Position numbers and translations under genes: made by a program. The notes beneath the pieces were generated by a model, which saw only the letters and a list, made by a program, of their open reading frames with translations, was not told the origin of the DNA and searched no databases. 64,000 nt of DNA from Agriotes lineatus (lineage: Eukaryota; Arthropoda; Insecta; Coleoptera; Elateridae): positions 79,251,061-79,315,060 of the forward strand of contig OW679203.1 in assembly GCA_940337035.1 (NCBI GenBank), in the 5' to 3' direction. The stretch's first letter is position 1, and each line of letters starts with the position of its first letter. Below, in pieces: positions 1 to 10,334 of this stretch.

Positions 1-480
1 AACAATATATCGAGTACAGTCTGAAGCAAAAAATGGATCTAAAAGGCTAAATTAAATGTAACCACTACCCAGTAGAACCATACTTTTAACTTAATAAAGA
101 AAAAAGGATAAAATTTTACAGAAACAAATATGGCCTTACCATTGTAATGGCAGTAAGAAGAAGAAAAGCGTTATTCTAAGTATGACAGATGTGAAAAAGA
201 CATACTAGCAAACTACTACAGGCAGGCAATGCATTTGATATTATAAAACATTAACTAACATCACACAGCAATACTTCAAGTAGCAAAAAATATTTTAAAT
301 TTGTTCCGAATACTGTCACATTTCTACACAATACGATTTTTAACAAGAGAAGATAAAAAACAGCAGCGTTAGAACTATGGAATTATGGCAGTGTGCTGAA
401 GTAATACAAGAAAGTAAAAGAAAGATACCAGAAGAAAGCTTTGTGAATATGGACTATAGTACTAAAGAGATAGAGAAATA
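1..480. other. AT-rich leader, nothing assignable
   Basis: A-rich DNA. A few phrases resemble the neighbouring satellite, but no clear repeat unit, reading frame or terminal repeat is visible. The reverse-strand open frames here are low-complexity, rich in Phe, Tyr, Leu and Ser, and look like noise. Confidence 0.5.
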
Positions 481-1837
481 GGATACGTTTTATGATAAAA
501 GGAGATGTTGGAAACCATACCGGAGAGTGGAAGGACGAATTCAGAAAACTAATGTTGGATTCATTTCGAATGAAATATCTGTACTCAATAAAATATAAAT
601 TATTAAAGTACATTATATGACAAATGAAATGTTAAAAGCTTTACTGAATAGTGGACGGAATAATAGATGGAACTAATTTTGGAAGGGTATTTGCAATAGA
701 ATATCTTTAACGAAACATAACATAGTAGAATACATTGTACCACAAAACAAGATGATAAAAACCATACTAGATGAGGAAAGAATTATAGATGAAGTTAACG
801 CTATTGTATTGAAAATGCAATATGTTTAACACCATATAAAATAATAGAGCATAGTAAAAGACAAAAGATAATGCCAAAAACATACCAGATAGGAATGGAA
901 GGTAGTATACAGAAAAGATAGAGTATTGAGAATGGAATATGGTTAAGAAGATTGTAGTATAGTAGAGTAAATTATAGACAGGAGAAGATGTCAAAAACTA
1001 TTTGCTTGTGGTATGAAGAATAGATAACGCCAATGCTAGAAGAACATTGGGAATAGAATTTCTTCAGTAAGAGGTAGAATATTAAAATAGATTAGACGAC
1101 AAACCGATATGGTGAAAACCATACTGAATAGTGAACGAAAGAATAGATGGGGTTACTGTTAGAATAGTATTGAGAATACAATATGTGTAACAAGATATAT
1201 ATGATAACAGAGTACCTTAAACGACAAAAACCAAACCGGATGGTAATAGAAAGAACACAGAAAAGATAGATGAAGCTGATTTTAAAAGAGTATTCAGAAG
1301 GGAACATGTTTAAGAAGACAAAGGATAATAGAGTATATTATGCGACAAAAGAAGATGCCTCGGACCATACTGGATAATGGAAGGAACAATACATGAAACC
1401 AATGTCGAAAGCATGGAGAATGAAGTATAGTTAATTAGACGTAGAGTATTGAAATACATTTAAGACAAAAAGAGATGCTAACAACTATCCTCGATGGTGG
1501 AAGGATAGATAGCTGGAGCTAATGTTGGAAGAGTATTGGGAATGGAATATGCTTAAGAAGAAATAGGACAATAAAGCATAGTGTACCACAAAAAAGGTAT
1601 CAAAAAATATTCCGAATTGTGGTAGTAAAAATAAAACAAGATAATAATTAAAAGAGCATTCAGAATTAAATGTGTGAGGTATAATAATAAAATACTTTAT
1701 ACGACAAATTAGATGTTAACAACTATACTAGATAGTGGAAGAAAAAATATAGGGAGCTAATATTAGAAGAGTATTGAAAGAAGAATATGTTAAGAAGGTA
1801 TAGGTTAATAGAGTAGGTACATTATACTAAGGAGATA
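481..1837. repeat. Diverged ~120 bp tandem satellite, block A
   Basis: An imperfect tandem array. Each unit carries in order: a GACAAAA-like start, 'accatactggatagtgg', 'gatagatggagctaatg', 'gtattgagaatggaatatg', 'tttaagaagata' and 'aatagagtacattata'. The GACAAA landmarks fall near 619, 738, 859, 976, 1095, 1222, 1340, 1465, 1587 and 1700, giving a period close to 120 bp. Copies differ by many substitutions and small indels, so the array is old or poorly homogenised. It is interrupted at 1838 by a DNA element and resumes at 2632. Confidence 0.75.
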
Positions 1838-2631
1838 CAGGGTGACAATGAGATCAGGGCCATGCTTCTATCTTCTTTATTTATGAATAGATTTGTTTAA
1901 AATTTTATATGCAGGTACTAGACACACTTTCTGGTTGACCGACAGGTATAGTTAAGATAGTCCATTTCCGGTTTCACCAACTTGGTTTTTTTAAGTGGAT
2001 CGCTCTGTATACTTTATGTTTTTTGGAATCTACAAGTCAAATTACATACGACGGTCTTGCAAAATTTTCATTTTTTAAACAAAAAATATATTTTTAAAAA
2101 TTTAATTTTTTACCCAAAAGACCGTAACTGAGGGAAATCTGTTCTAAGTGACTAACAACTCAATAATAAGCTATTTTATCAATTAAGTCAATAACAAACC
2201 TTTATTGAAATAATAAAATTTGCCAAACATGTTTTTTAAGAAAAAGTCACTTTTTTTAAATGGCACCTACTAAAGACCATCTTGCCATTAAATAAAAAAA
2301 TTAATTGCCAATCTAGCGATATGCTTTATTTAAAACTGAAAAATAATTTATTAGTAGTTTTATTAAATATTTTTGCGGAATACGCCAGCATATTTGGCAA
2401 CAGTATTGTATGTAATTTGAGTCGTAGATTCCGAAAAACATAAAATATATAGGGTGATCTATTTTAAAAACCAACGTTAGTGTCATTTCCTGTGAAACCG
2501 AAAGTCGGCCATTTTAATTACATTTGCGTATCAATCCGAAACTATGATTAGTATCCTTATGTCGAATTTCATCCAAATTCAGTCATAAATAGAGGAGATA
2601 GAGGCATGGCCCTGGTCTCATTGCCACCCGG
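1838..2631. mobile_element. Foldback/MITE-like DNA element with long imperfect inverted arms
   Basis: The left end starts CAGGGTGACAATGAG. The reverse complement of the right end starts CCGGGTGGCAATGAG, and the similarity continues inward along most of each arm (about 240 bp each). A TA dinucleotide lies on both sides (1836-1837 and 2632-2633), as expected for a Tc1/mariner-type target duplication. Satellite sequence continues on both sides, so this is an insertion into the array. No transposase frame is visible, so it is non-autonomous. Family placement is inferred only from the TA and CAGGGTG ends. Confidence 0.75.
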
Positions 2632-3557
2632 TATATGAAAATAGAGCACATTATATGACAAAAACCATACCGGATTGTAAAAGGAAGGATAGAGAAGCAT
2701 ATTTGGAATAGAGAATACGTTTACCAAGAAGTATTATATTAAAATATATTACACGACAAATGCTTTGTTAAAAACTATACTGGATAGTGGAAGGTAAGAT
2801 AGATGGAGCTACATTAGAAGAGTATTGATAGTGGAATATGTTTAAGAAGATATAGAACAATAAAGTACACTATACAACAACAGCAGATGCCAACAACCAT
2901 ACTAGATTTTGAAAGTAAGAGTAGAGGGGGCTAATTCTAGAACATAATAGGGTATTGAATATGTTAATCAAAAGGTAGGATATTAGAATCCATCATACGA
3001 CAAAAGAGATGCCGACAACTATACTGAATAGTGAAAGGAAAGATAAATGGAGCTAATGTCAGGTGATTCTTTAGAATAGAATATGTTTACGAAAATAAAG
3101 GATGACAGTGTATACTATACGACAAAAAATATGTAAAAAACCATACCGGATCTTGAAAGGAAGAATAGAAGAAGCTAATGATGCAAATTCATTTAAAATT
3201 AAATATATTTAGCAAGAGGTAACATACTAGAACACAGTATACGACGAAATCAGATGATAAAAACTATACTGGATGGTGGAATCAAGAACAGATAATACAT
3301 TATACGATAAAATAATGTATTAAAAGCCATAGCATATTGTGGAAGGAGGTCTACAGGAAGCCAATGTTAGAAGAGATTACAAAGAAATTGTTAAAAACCA
3401 TACCGGAGAGTGAAATAAAAAATAGGAAAATTTCATACTAATAGAATACCTTTAACAAGAGTTAACATAGTAGAATACGCTATACGGCAGAGTAAAGACT
3501 AATGTGGAAATAATGTTGGAATAGTATTGAAAAGGAAACATGTTCAACAAGATACGA
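2632..3557. repeat. Diverged ~120 bp satellite, block B
   Basis: The same unit as block A, with landmark phrases such as 'aaaaccatacc', 'gatggagctaatg' and 'tatacgacaaaa' recurring. It ends near 3557, where LINE coding sequence begins abruptly, and the array resumes at 13647 beyond that LINE. Confidence 0.7.
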
Positions 3558-3559
3558 AC

Positions 3560-3976
3560 AATATACCCGTAAAAACAGTATACGAATATTTGGCCTCCCT
3601 GAAACGCCTCACGAAGATACTAATGAAGTGGTTATCAAGCTCTGCAAGGACCAATTGGGTATTGAGTTGCCAGACAACCGCCATCGATGTGAGTCATCGT
3701 CTGAAAGGTAGAGAAGGTGTCCATCGACCGATTATAGCAAAATTTGTACAACGAACGGTCAAGAAGCAGATTTATAATAATAAAAGCAAACTGAAGGGTA
3801 CCAAAATAGTAATTCGTGAAGATCTAACGTGGAAAAGAATGCAACTAGTGAAAGCAGCTGTAAAAAAGTTTGGCCACAATGCAGTTTGGACTAACGATGG
3901 GGTGATTTTCGTTAAGGTAAATAACGCTATTCGTAAAATTAATAACTACAGTGAGCTAAATGCATTTTCAAGCTGA
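3560..3976 (+). pseudogene. LINE ORF1 C-terminal part (RRM-type ORF1 protein), frameshifted
   Basis: The first section, about 3575-3690, reads RIFGLPETPHEDTNEVV, the RRM entry typical of L1-type ORF1 proteins. The frame then changes near 3685-3690. The downstream frame continues with an SHRL motif, RPIIAKFVQRTVKKQIYNNK, KLKGTKIVIREDLT and FGHNAVWTNDGVIFVKV, all hallmarks of LINE ORF1 nucleic-acid-binding proteins. The N-terminus is missing because the copy is 5'-truncated at the satellite junction. It stops 110 bp before the ORF2 open frame. The family is confident; the clade is not. Confidence 0.75.
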
Positions 3977-4085
3977 TTGTGTGCGGTTAGCGATTAATGA
4001 TAAACACGACATTGAACAGATATTCAGGTGTTAAACAGAACATTTATTTTACTTTTCTTTCAGAGCGCAATTTAGATTTATTTCA

Positions 4086-4432
4086 TTGCTGTTTATGGGA
4101 TCGACACAGATGATCAGTAACAAAAAATGTTATAACTTGGTAGCAGCGCACTTAAATATATGGTCACTCATACCAAAAATAAATTATATACGAACAATTA
4201 TTACCGATTACGATATATTATTTCTATCAGAAACTTATCTTACTTCTCAAATAAGTAATAATGCACTTCATATTACAAATTATTCATTACTTCGCAAAGA
4301 CAGGGACGGTCATGGTGGCGGTGTTGCGGTGTACATACGAGATTCTTTGAGTTATAAAATAATTAATACAACCAACAGCATTGAACAGTTGTGGTTTTCT
4401 GTAAAAATAAAATCAAAAGTACTGGTCTTTGG
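4086..4432 (+). pseudogene. LINE ORF2, endonuclease N-terminal part (split by hAT)
   Basis: This is the start of an apurinic/apyrimidinic-type endonuclease that nicks the target for LINE integration. Visible motifs are AAHLNIWSL, DILFLSETYL and the glycine-rich HGGGVAVYIRD. The frame has no ATG before 4095, so the true start is unclear. The frame is broken inside ...KVLVFG by a hAT element at 4433. The matching continuation, TAYRPPSFN, lies just beyond the element at 10335. Confidence 0.85.
4425..4432 (+). repeat. hAT target-site duplication, left copy (GTCTTTGG)
   Basis: The eight bases GTCTTTGG immediately precede the left terminal repeat and recur identically at 10327-10334 directly after the right one. 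An 8 bp duplication is the hallmark of hAT transposition. Confidence 0.95.
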
Positions 4433-4447
4433 CAGGGCCGTAACTAG

Positions 4448-5964
4448 GTATAGGCCGAGTAGGCCCTTGCCTACAGGCGCATGCGGCAAGGGGCGCCAAA
4501 ATGGCACTGAAAAAAATAACTCCTCTCATACTAATACAAAAATAAACAAGTGGGCGATTTTACAAACAAATTTATTTATAATATTAACGATGTTAGCCTA
4601 AATAATGAGAATTGGCCCAATCTGGTCGGTACATGACATTGCCTTGTGCAGTTTGCATAGGAAATGTTATATGTCGACCAGATTGTAACGGCGTTTCTTT
4701 TACAATTCCCACATATATCAATCAAAGCATTAGAATTATTAGCTTTTTAGCCCACAGCATAGGTGGCCTTATTCTATTTATAAATATTTTTGCATTGATA
4801 AAACTGACTGTAATAGAACAGTGGGGACCAACTAACTTAAATTTTAAACAACAATTGGAACGGGTTTGCTGATTGCACATATTACATATAAATTGCAGTC
4901 ACTGCTTTGGGCTCATCGCTGGTACAATGGTCCATAGCAACAATCATCACAACACAACAGATCGATTTTGAGAGTTGACTTGTTCCACTACTATAACATT
5001 TTTCGCTACAAACATTTGCCCGCTAGAATTTGTCCAATTTAAGACACTTCTGCGAATTTTATTTTAAAAAAGGGATGATCGAAATCGGCATGATGCAAGG
5101 CTCATACTAGGTGCAGACAGAAAAAGCTTCACGTTTAAATATTATACTGGGTACTACAAGATGGTCTGGCAGTGTGGCTGCGAGTACAGAACCTTATTCT
5201 ACGTTCATATGTTACTAGGCATAATAATATGTAATTATTTGTTCATATTGTATTATTATAACTTATTGACATGTCGTTACTAGCGTTTGAGCACACCACA
5301 CAGGTGGTCTTATTCTAATAAAATAATTTTTTCATTTTTGACTTGTACATAAAAAAGTTACCAAAGAAAATGTTTTCAGTGTCTTTAATACAGAATGCGT
5401 GCTGCAAGGAAACAACTTTTGCTAGATCGAATAATGATTGAAGAGTTTAATGCTGCTAATAATACTGAAACACTTAGTAACGCGAATTATATGCATTTGT
5501 AAATCTAAAAAACATAGCAGCCAGTGGAATTCGAACTCGTGTTCATTGATAAATACATGTGCTTATCGTTGTGTTATAAATGACGCAGCGGCGTTCCGAT
5601 TTTGGGAGAAATGCACCCCATCAGTGCCGATAAAATGGTTACGCAGAGACGCAGGTACACCATATGTTTATATATAGGTATTTGTAAAATATTCTACTGG
5701 CTACATAATAATATGGACTTTTTACTACCCTCTTCTAAAAGACGAAGGAAGAATTATAATCGCGAAAAAGTCCCTTTCCAAGATTTCTTCAGATCTTCAC
5801 ATTTCAGGATACTTAGATTACGAAAAACAGGTTTTCGCAATTCCGTCTGTCTGCCTGTTAGCGGTATAACTCAAAAACTTAATTGTTTGAGGAAGACGAT
5901 ATTTTGCATGCAGATTATATGCCTTCCTGGCATGAAACCAAGAAAATGTTGGTGAAATATGTAC
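4448..5964. other. Left interior of the hAT element, no recognisable gene
   Basis: AT-rich DNA with short open frames (for example 4612-4872 and 5602-5955) that match no family I recognise and show no transposase signature. It includes a reverse-strand tRNA-like segment near 5505-5590. Confidence 0.5.
5505..5590 (-). repeat. tRNA-like (SINE-type) segment, degenerate
   Basis: On the reverse strand, 'taacacaacgataagcacat' resembles a tRNA D-arm/A-box. About 30 bases later GAGTTCGAATTCC closely matches the B-box consensus GGTTCRANNCC. The arms do not pair well enough for a functional tRNA. It may be a decayed tRNA-derived SINE head. Confidence 0.35.
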
Positions 5965-6100
5965 AGGGTGAGTACCTTAAAAAATAAATTCATTCAATTT
6001 TTGTTTTAACTCCAGAACTATTACTTAAATGAGAGTAATACTTTGCACATAACTCAGGTTTCCACCATTGAAGAAAAAGGGCATATTGTGGACCCAACAT
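5965..6100 (+). repeat. ~130 bp direct repeat, copy 1
   Basis: Begins AGGGTGAGTACCTTAAAAAA and ends with 'gggcatattgtggacccaac'. A related copy at 9781-9906 begins AGGGTGAGCACCTTAAAAAA and ends with 'aaaatgggacccaagattta'. Both share 'agtaata' and 'gcacataactca/gaacatagttca' in the middle. Removing the LINE between them leaves two head-to-tail copies. Confidence 0.7.
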
Positions 6101-6125
6101 AGATTAGATTAGATTAGATTAGATT
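6101..6125 (-). repeat. AGATT x5 LINE 3' tail
   Basis: Five perfect AGATT units directly after the left flank, reading (AATCT)n on the LINE strand. Short-unit tails of this kind mark the 3' end of many R1/LOA/I-group LINEs. Confidence 0.85.
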
Positions 6126-6190
6126 TCACGACTGCCTTTTGCTGGCATGCGCACGTCAGCCCTTTGGGCTTTTTGTACTGTAGGGAGTTT

Positions 6191-9100
6191 TCAAGTTAGC
6201 AGTCCGACATCCGTATCTTTTACTAGACTTGCAATGTCCCCTACTAGCTTGCGGTTGTCAATAGAGTTAAGGCTCCAATCGAGTTGGTGTCTTTTACGCT
6301 CTAATGCTGGGCATTCAAAGAGGATATGATAGGCTGTTTCATCATCCTCTTGGCATAGTCTGCAAACAGGTTCATCTCTATAGATATTGATTCTGTGCAT
6401 AAATTCTCTGAATGCTCTAGTGCCTGTTAGTAGACTGACTACTTGCTTGATTCGAGTTCTGTTCAGCCTGAACAGAGTTTTGGTGGTTTGTGGATTCGGA
6501 GTTTTTAGCAATCTTTTGCAGTGTGTTGCTTGATTGTAGTTTCTCCATCTTAGTTGGTGTGCGGTATTGACCCACTCATTAATGGCTGAGCGGGCTTGGT
6601 TTTTCTGAATGCTTAGACCAGGTTCTGAGCCGGTCATTGCATTACGGGCTGCTTCTTTTGCGAGCTTGTCCGCCTTTTCGTTTCCTTCAATACCTTGGTG
6701 ACCTGGGATCCAGCATAATTTTACTGTATTTCCCTGGCTTAAGGTTTGAAGTTTAGATTTGCATTCCTTGACCAGTCTCGATGAAGTACTGAAAGCGTTT
6801 AGCGCTTTCAGTGCTGCCTGACTGTCTGAGAGAATGTGTATGTCTCGATTGAGCAGCTTCTTTTCTATGCTGATGTTTGCGCATACGTTAATAGCTTGTA
6901 CTTCAGCCTGAAAGATGTTACAAAACTTTCCTAGACTGACTTTTTCGTTGGTTCTAGGATTGGCACTGTACACACCGGAGCCTGTACCCCCTTCAAACTT
7001 AGATCCATCAGTGTAAAAAATGATGTTCTTATTTGTTGGAGTTGGTAGTTGGTTCGGATTCGAACTTGTGTGTACAGTAAACTTCTTTTCAAAGTCATAG
7101 GCTTTGATTATAAGATCAGAACCCATTTCTAATATTGGGTTGTTGATGTGTGACATGATCTTGCCATGTCCTAGATTATTAGCTGTGGTCATCCAGTGAC
7201 CAGTACTTTGTAATCTGTAGGCTGCCATTCTGGCTTCACCTTCCAAGAAGATGTGCAGAGGTGGCAGATTTAAAATAGCATTCAGTGCTTGTCCTGAGGT
7301 GCCTTTAAAGGCTCCAGTGATGCACCGATTAGCTAGATATTGTATTCTGCTGATTTTGTGGATCGCAGTTGCTTGTTTTATTTTGGGCCACCAGGCGATT
7401 ATTCCATATGAAATTATTGGTCGAACCATGGTTTTGTACAGCCAGAGGGTCAGTTCCGGTTTGAGCCCCCACGTACTACCTATGGCTCTTTTCCCAATTA
7501 CTAATGTTTGTATGCACCTGGTGATTGTTTTGTCTAAGTGGGAGTTCCAAGTTAGTTTGGAATCGATGTTTAAACCTAAGTACTTAACCTCGTTCTCCCA
7601 GTTGACATTTGTCTCAAACAGTTTTATGTTGATTCTGTTCGTGATGTTCTTTCTACGAGTGAAAGCAACGAGAGTGGCTTTGCTGGGATTAATTCTAACA
7701 TTATTCTCTAGACACCACTCTTCAGTTATCTTTAGTGCTGATTTCATTACATTGTCTACGGTTCTTTGGTATTTACCTTGAATCAGTATGACAATGTCAT
7801 CAGCGTATCCTTGAGTGTAGTAGCCTTTGTTATTGAGTTGGATCAGCAGTTCATCAACTGTGAGGCACCACAGGAGTGGAGAAAGAACTCCTCCCTGTGG
7901 ACATCCCCTTGTCGCCTGCACTGTCTTTTCCTTGTCAAATAACTTGACTTTTACAACTCTAGTGTTGAGCATTGCCATAGTCCATCTTGTCGTGGTGTTA
8001 TCGATCTGATGATTTGTCATTGCTCTTTCAATAGAGTGGTAGGAGGTGTTGTCGAAGGCACCTTCTATGTCTAGAAATGCTCCGACTGCGTACTCCTTGT
8101 ACTCCAAGGTTCTCTCAATTTTCCCCACTAGTTGGTGTAGGGCGGTTTCACATGACTTCCCTGTTTGGTAAGCATGTTGATATTTGTGAATCGGGAGTGA
8201 AGTTAGGGCTTCCTCCCTCCAGTACCTGTCTACTAATCTTTCCAACGTTTTAAGGAGGAATGACGTTAGGCTGATAGGTCTGTAAGATTTAGCTTCTGCA
8301 TAGCTGCTCTTACCAGGCTTAGGGATAAACACTACTTTAGTCACTCTCCAGGCTTGGGGAATGTAGCCTAAGGCAAGACTTGCTTGGAACATGTCTTTGA
8401 GTGGGTTCAGCAGTATATCTATCCCTTTCTGCAGCATTACGGGTTGTATGCCGTCGTTTCCAGCAGATTTGAAAGGGCTGAAGAGGCTAGTTGCCCATCT
8501 AATCCTTTCTTTGCTGACTATTCTCTTAGCTGTTTCCCAGTCTTCCCTACTAGGGGTATGATTGGGTTCAGCCAGAGTAGGTTGTTCCACTGCTCCGGGT
8601 AGGTGAGTTTTTATCAAAAGAGATAAAGTCTCCTCTTCCGTTGTAGTGTATTCTCCGCTTTCTTTTTTAAGAGTGCCTACTGGGTTCATGGCTTGCTTTG
8701 AGATGATTTTGTGGAGTCTAGCTGTGGATCGCGTGGTCTCCACCTCCTGGAAAAACTTTTTCCAGGCTGCTATCTTAGCTGCCTTGATCATTTTGCCATA
8801 GTCTGTGAGAGCCTTGTGATAGTTCTCCCAGTTATTTGTGGCTTTAGACCTGTTAAACAGACGTCTGACTTCTTGTCTGGTCTTTTCTAGGTCTTTATTC
8901 CACCAATTTGTGTGTTTTTTGCTCTTTGCTGACTCGGGTCTATTAGAGGACAGCTACTCTGAAAGGAGTCAATCTTTTAACCGGTCAGCATTTGAGTCTA
9001 AAACTACTTTATTGGGAGATCTGAACTTTAGGTGTTCTATCTTCTCTTGTAGTTTTTGTTTATATAGGTCCCAGTCCGTCTTTCTTGGGTTGTAGTAAAC

Positions 9101-9776
9101 TCTTTGGCTTACTTCCCGTTGAGACAGTTCAAAGGTTATATAATTGTGGTCAGAGAGTGATGGTTCGTCTGAAACTTGCCATTTATTCACTGATTGACTA
9201 ATTCTCATAGTGGTTATGGTAATATCTATAACTTCATGTCTATTAGAGTTATAAAAGGTTGGAGTGTTACCTTTATTAACTACTACTAGATTGTTAGTTA
9301 AGATAAATTCTAAAAGTGACTCACCTCTTATGTTGCAGTTGGTGCTGCCCCAAATGGTGTGGTGAGAGTTTGCGTCGCAGCCTAGGATGAGGTCTAGATC
9401 GTCTTGGGAGGCAGATGATACTAGGTTCTCTAGTTCCTCGCTAGGCGGTGGGTCCCTGGAATCGGATGGAAGGTAGACGGAGCTTATAATGGCTTGGTCA
9501 CAACCTTCATCGTTATTCCATTTTATTTTAATTGTGGTTATGTCTCTAGAACAGAATTCCATTAGTGGTAAACAGTCTAGATTATTTCTTATAAGTATGC
9601 ATGTTCTAGGACTTGCATGATTATAAATAAGCTTACCTTTAGCACCCCCTAATCCACGGACTTGTCCCTTAACTATCCATGGTTCTTGGATCAGTGCTAA
9701 ATCGATGTCATCTGCTAGCAGCTTTCTGCTTAGATTTGCAGTGGCTGCTTTGCAGTGGTGGAGGTTAATTTGCACT
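6191..9776 (-). pseudogene. LINE ORF2: endonuclease, reverse transcriptase, RNase H, CCHC
   Basis: The endonuclease opens with VVQINLHHCKAATANL and carries LIQEPW, GCDANSHHTIWGS and SDHNYI. The frame then meets TGA at 8969-8971 and TAG at 8954-8956. It continues in the same frame through a basic linker (KHTNWWN) into the RT. Counting from the methionine at 8791, the RT shows RPISLTSFLLKTLERLVDRY (171-190), FLDIEGAFDN (239-248), GCPQGGVLSPLL (296-307) and YADD (329-332). RNase H keeps D595, E630, D656 and D708. A Zn motif C810-x2-C813-x8-H822-x4-C827 follows. The upstream ATG at 9805 comes from the flanking repeat, not from the LINE. Two premature stops make it a pseudogene unless suppressed. 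Confidence 0.92.
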
Positions 9777-9780
9777 ACAT

Positions 9781-9906
9781 AGGGTGAGCACCTTAAAAAA
9801 TACATTTTTATTTATTTTTGCTTTACATTTGAAATAGAAAAAAGTAATACATAATTTGAACATAGTTCACGCTTTACACTTGACAAAAATGGGACCCAAG
9901 ATTTAC
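9781..9906 (+). repeat. ~130 bp direct repeat, copy 2
   Basis: The partner of 5965-6100, in the same orientation and moderately diverged. It abuts the 5' end of the LOA-type LINE. Its reverse strand supplies the ATG that lies upstream of the LINE endonuclease frame. Confidence 0.7.
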
Positions 9907-10311
9907 AGGGTAATTGTAAAAAGAGTTAAAAAGCGGCAAGAGTAAGTGTGTTCAGTTTAATATAGCCGCGATCCGAGAGATGCTGGATGGTCCAATGGAT
10001 CAGACGGGTAGAAACGAAAGCGCATTCACAGGCGCTGTAGTTCGAATCCCAATACTGGTAATGTTATTTATTTAAAAATTGGTATAGTAATTGGCATTAG
10101 CAAGTGTTTTATTGTTACAGTATTATTATTGAATTGAATTAAAAATGTGGGATTTATTTTTGAAAATCTACCTGTGTGTTTTGAATACAATACATCATAT
10201 ATCCGGACATAAATTTAGAAGTCATACAATTACTTTAGTATTTTTTGTCACCTCTATCGTTAGTATACTGAGGGGCGCAAAAATGTTGGATCGCGTACAA
10301 TAAAAGTTTGT
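9907..10311. other. Right interior of the hAT element
   Basis: AT-rich sequence ending in 'ggggcgcaaaaatg' and the right terminal repeat. Apart from the tRNA-like stretch I see no gene. Confidence 0.5.
9970..10065 (+). repeat. tRNA-like (SINE-type) segment, degenerate
   Basis: TGGTCCAATGGAT fits an A box and a D-arm in which GGTC can pair with GATC. About 40 bases later AGTTCGAATCCC fits a B box. The T-stem and acceptor do not pair well, so this is more likely a tRNA-derived SINE fragment or pseudogene than a working tRNA gene. Confidence 0.4.
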
Positions 10312-10326
10312 CTAGTTACGGCCCTG

Positions 10327-10334
10327 GTCTTTGG
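10327..10334 (+). repeat. hAT target-site duplication, right copy (GTCTTTGG)
   Basis: Identical to 4425-4432 and directly after the right terminal repeat. The sequence that follows resumes the LINE endonuclease frame without loss. Confidence 0.95.

Larger units (their letters stand above)
6101..9776 (-). mobile_element. LOA/R1-group LINE, 5'-truncated, reverse strand
   Basis: A reverse-strand LINE with its 3' tail at the left, five AGATT units at 6101-6125. One long ORF2 encodes endonuclease, reverse transcriptase, RNase H and a C-terminal CCHC motif. The 5' end falls at about 9776, at the start of the endonuclease, so ORF1 is missing. ACATAG occurs at both ends (6097-6102 and 9777-9782), a possible short target duplication. 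Two stop codons are the only coding lesions I see, so this copy is young compared with the outer LINE. LOA clade placement rests on the RT-plus-RNase H layout and motifs such as FLDIEGAFDN. Confidence 0.9.
4433..10326. mobile_element. hAT-superfamily DNA transposon with nested insertions
   Basis: The element begins CAGGGCCGTAACTAG and ends with its exact reverse complement CTAGTTACGGCCCTG. It is flanked by an identical 8 bp duplication. GGGGCGC-type sequence occurs near both ends ('ggggcgccaaaatgg' near 4491 and 'ggggcgcaaaaatg' near 10272), as in insect hAT elements related to ZMYM1-like transposases. I see no intact transposase, so it looks non-autonomous or deleted. It contains tRNA-like stretches, a duplicated ~130 bp repeat and a complete-looking LOA-type LINE on the reverse strand. 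Without that LINE it is about 2.2 kb. Confidence 0.9.

Noticed and set aside
383..1307. Three reverse-strand open frames of 71-76 codons
   Set aside because: They lie in or next to the satellite, are dominated by Phe, Tyr, Leu and Ser, and recur because the repeat unit recurs; chance frames.
5985..6100. Possibility that the paired ~130 bp repeats are LTRs of a retroelement around the LINE
   Set aside because: Nothing between them except the reverse-strand LINE with its own tail and truncated 5' end; a pre-existing tandem pair is simpler.
7251..7781. 176-codon forward open frame
   Set aside because: It is antisense to the well-supported LINE reverse transcriptase and has no similarity of its own.
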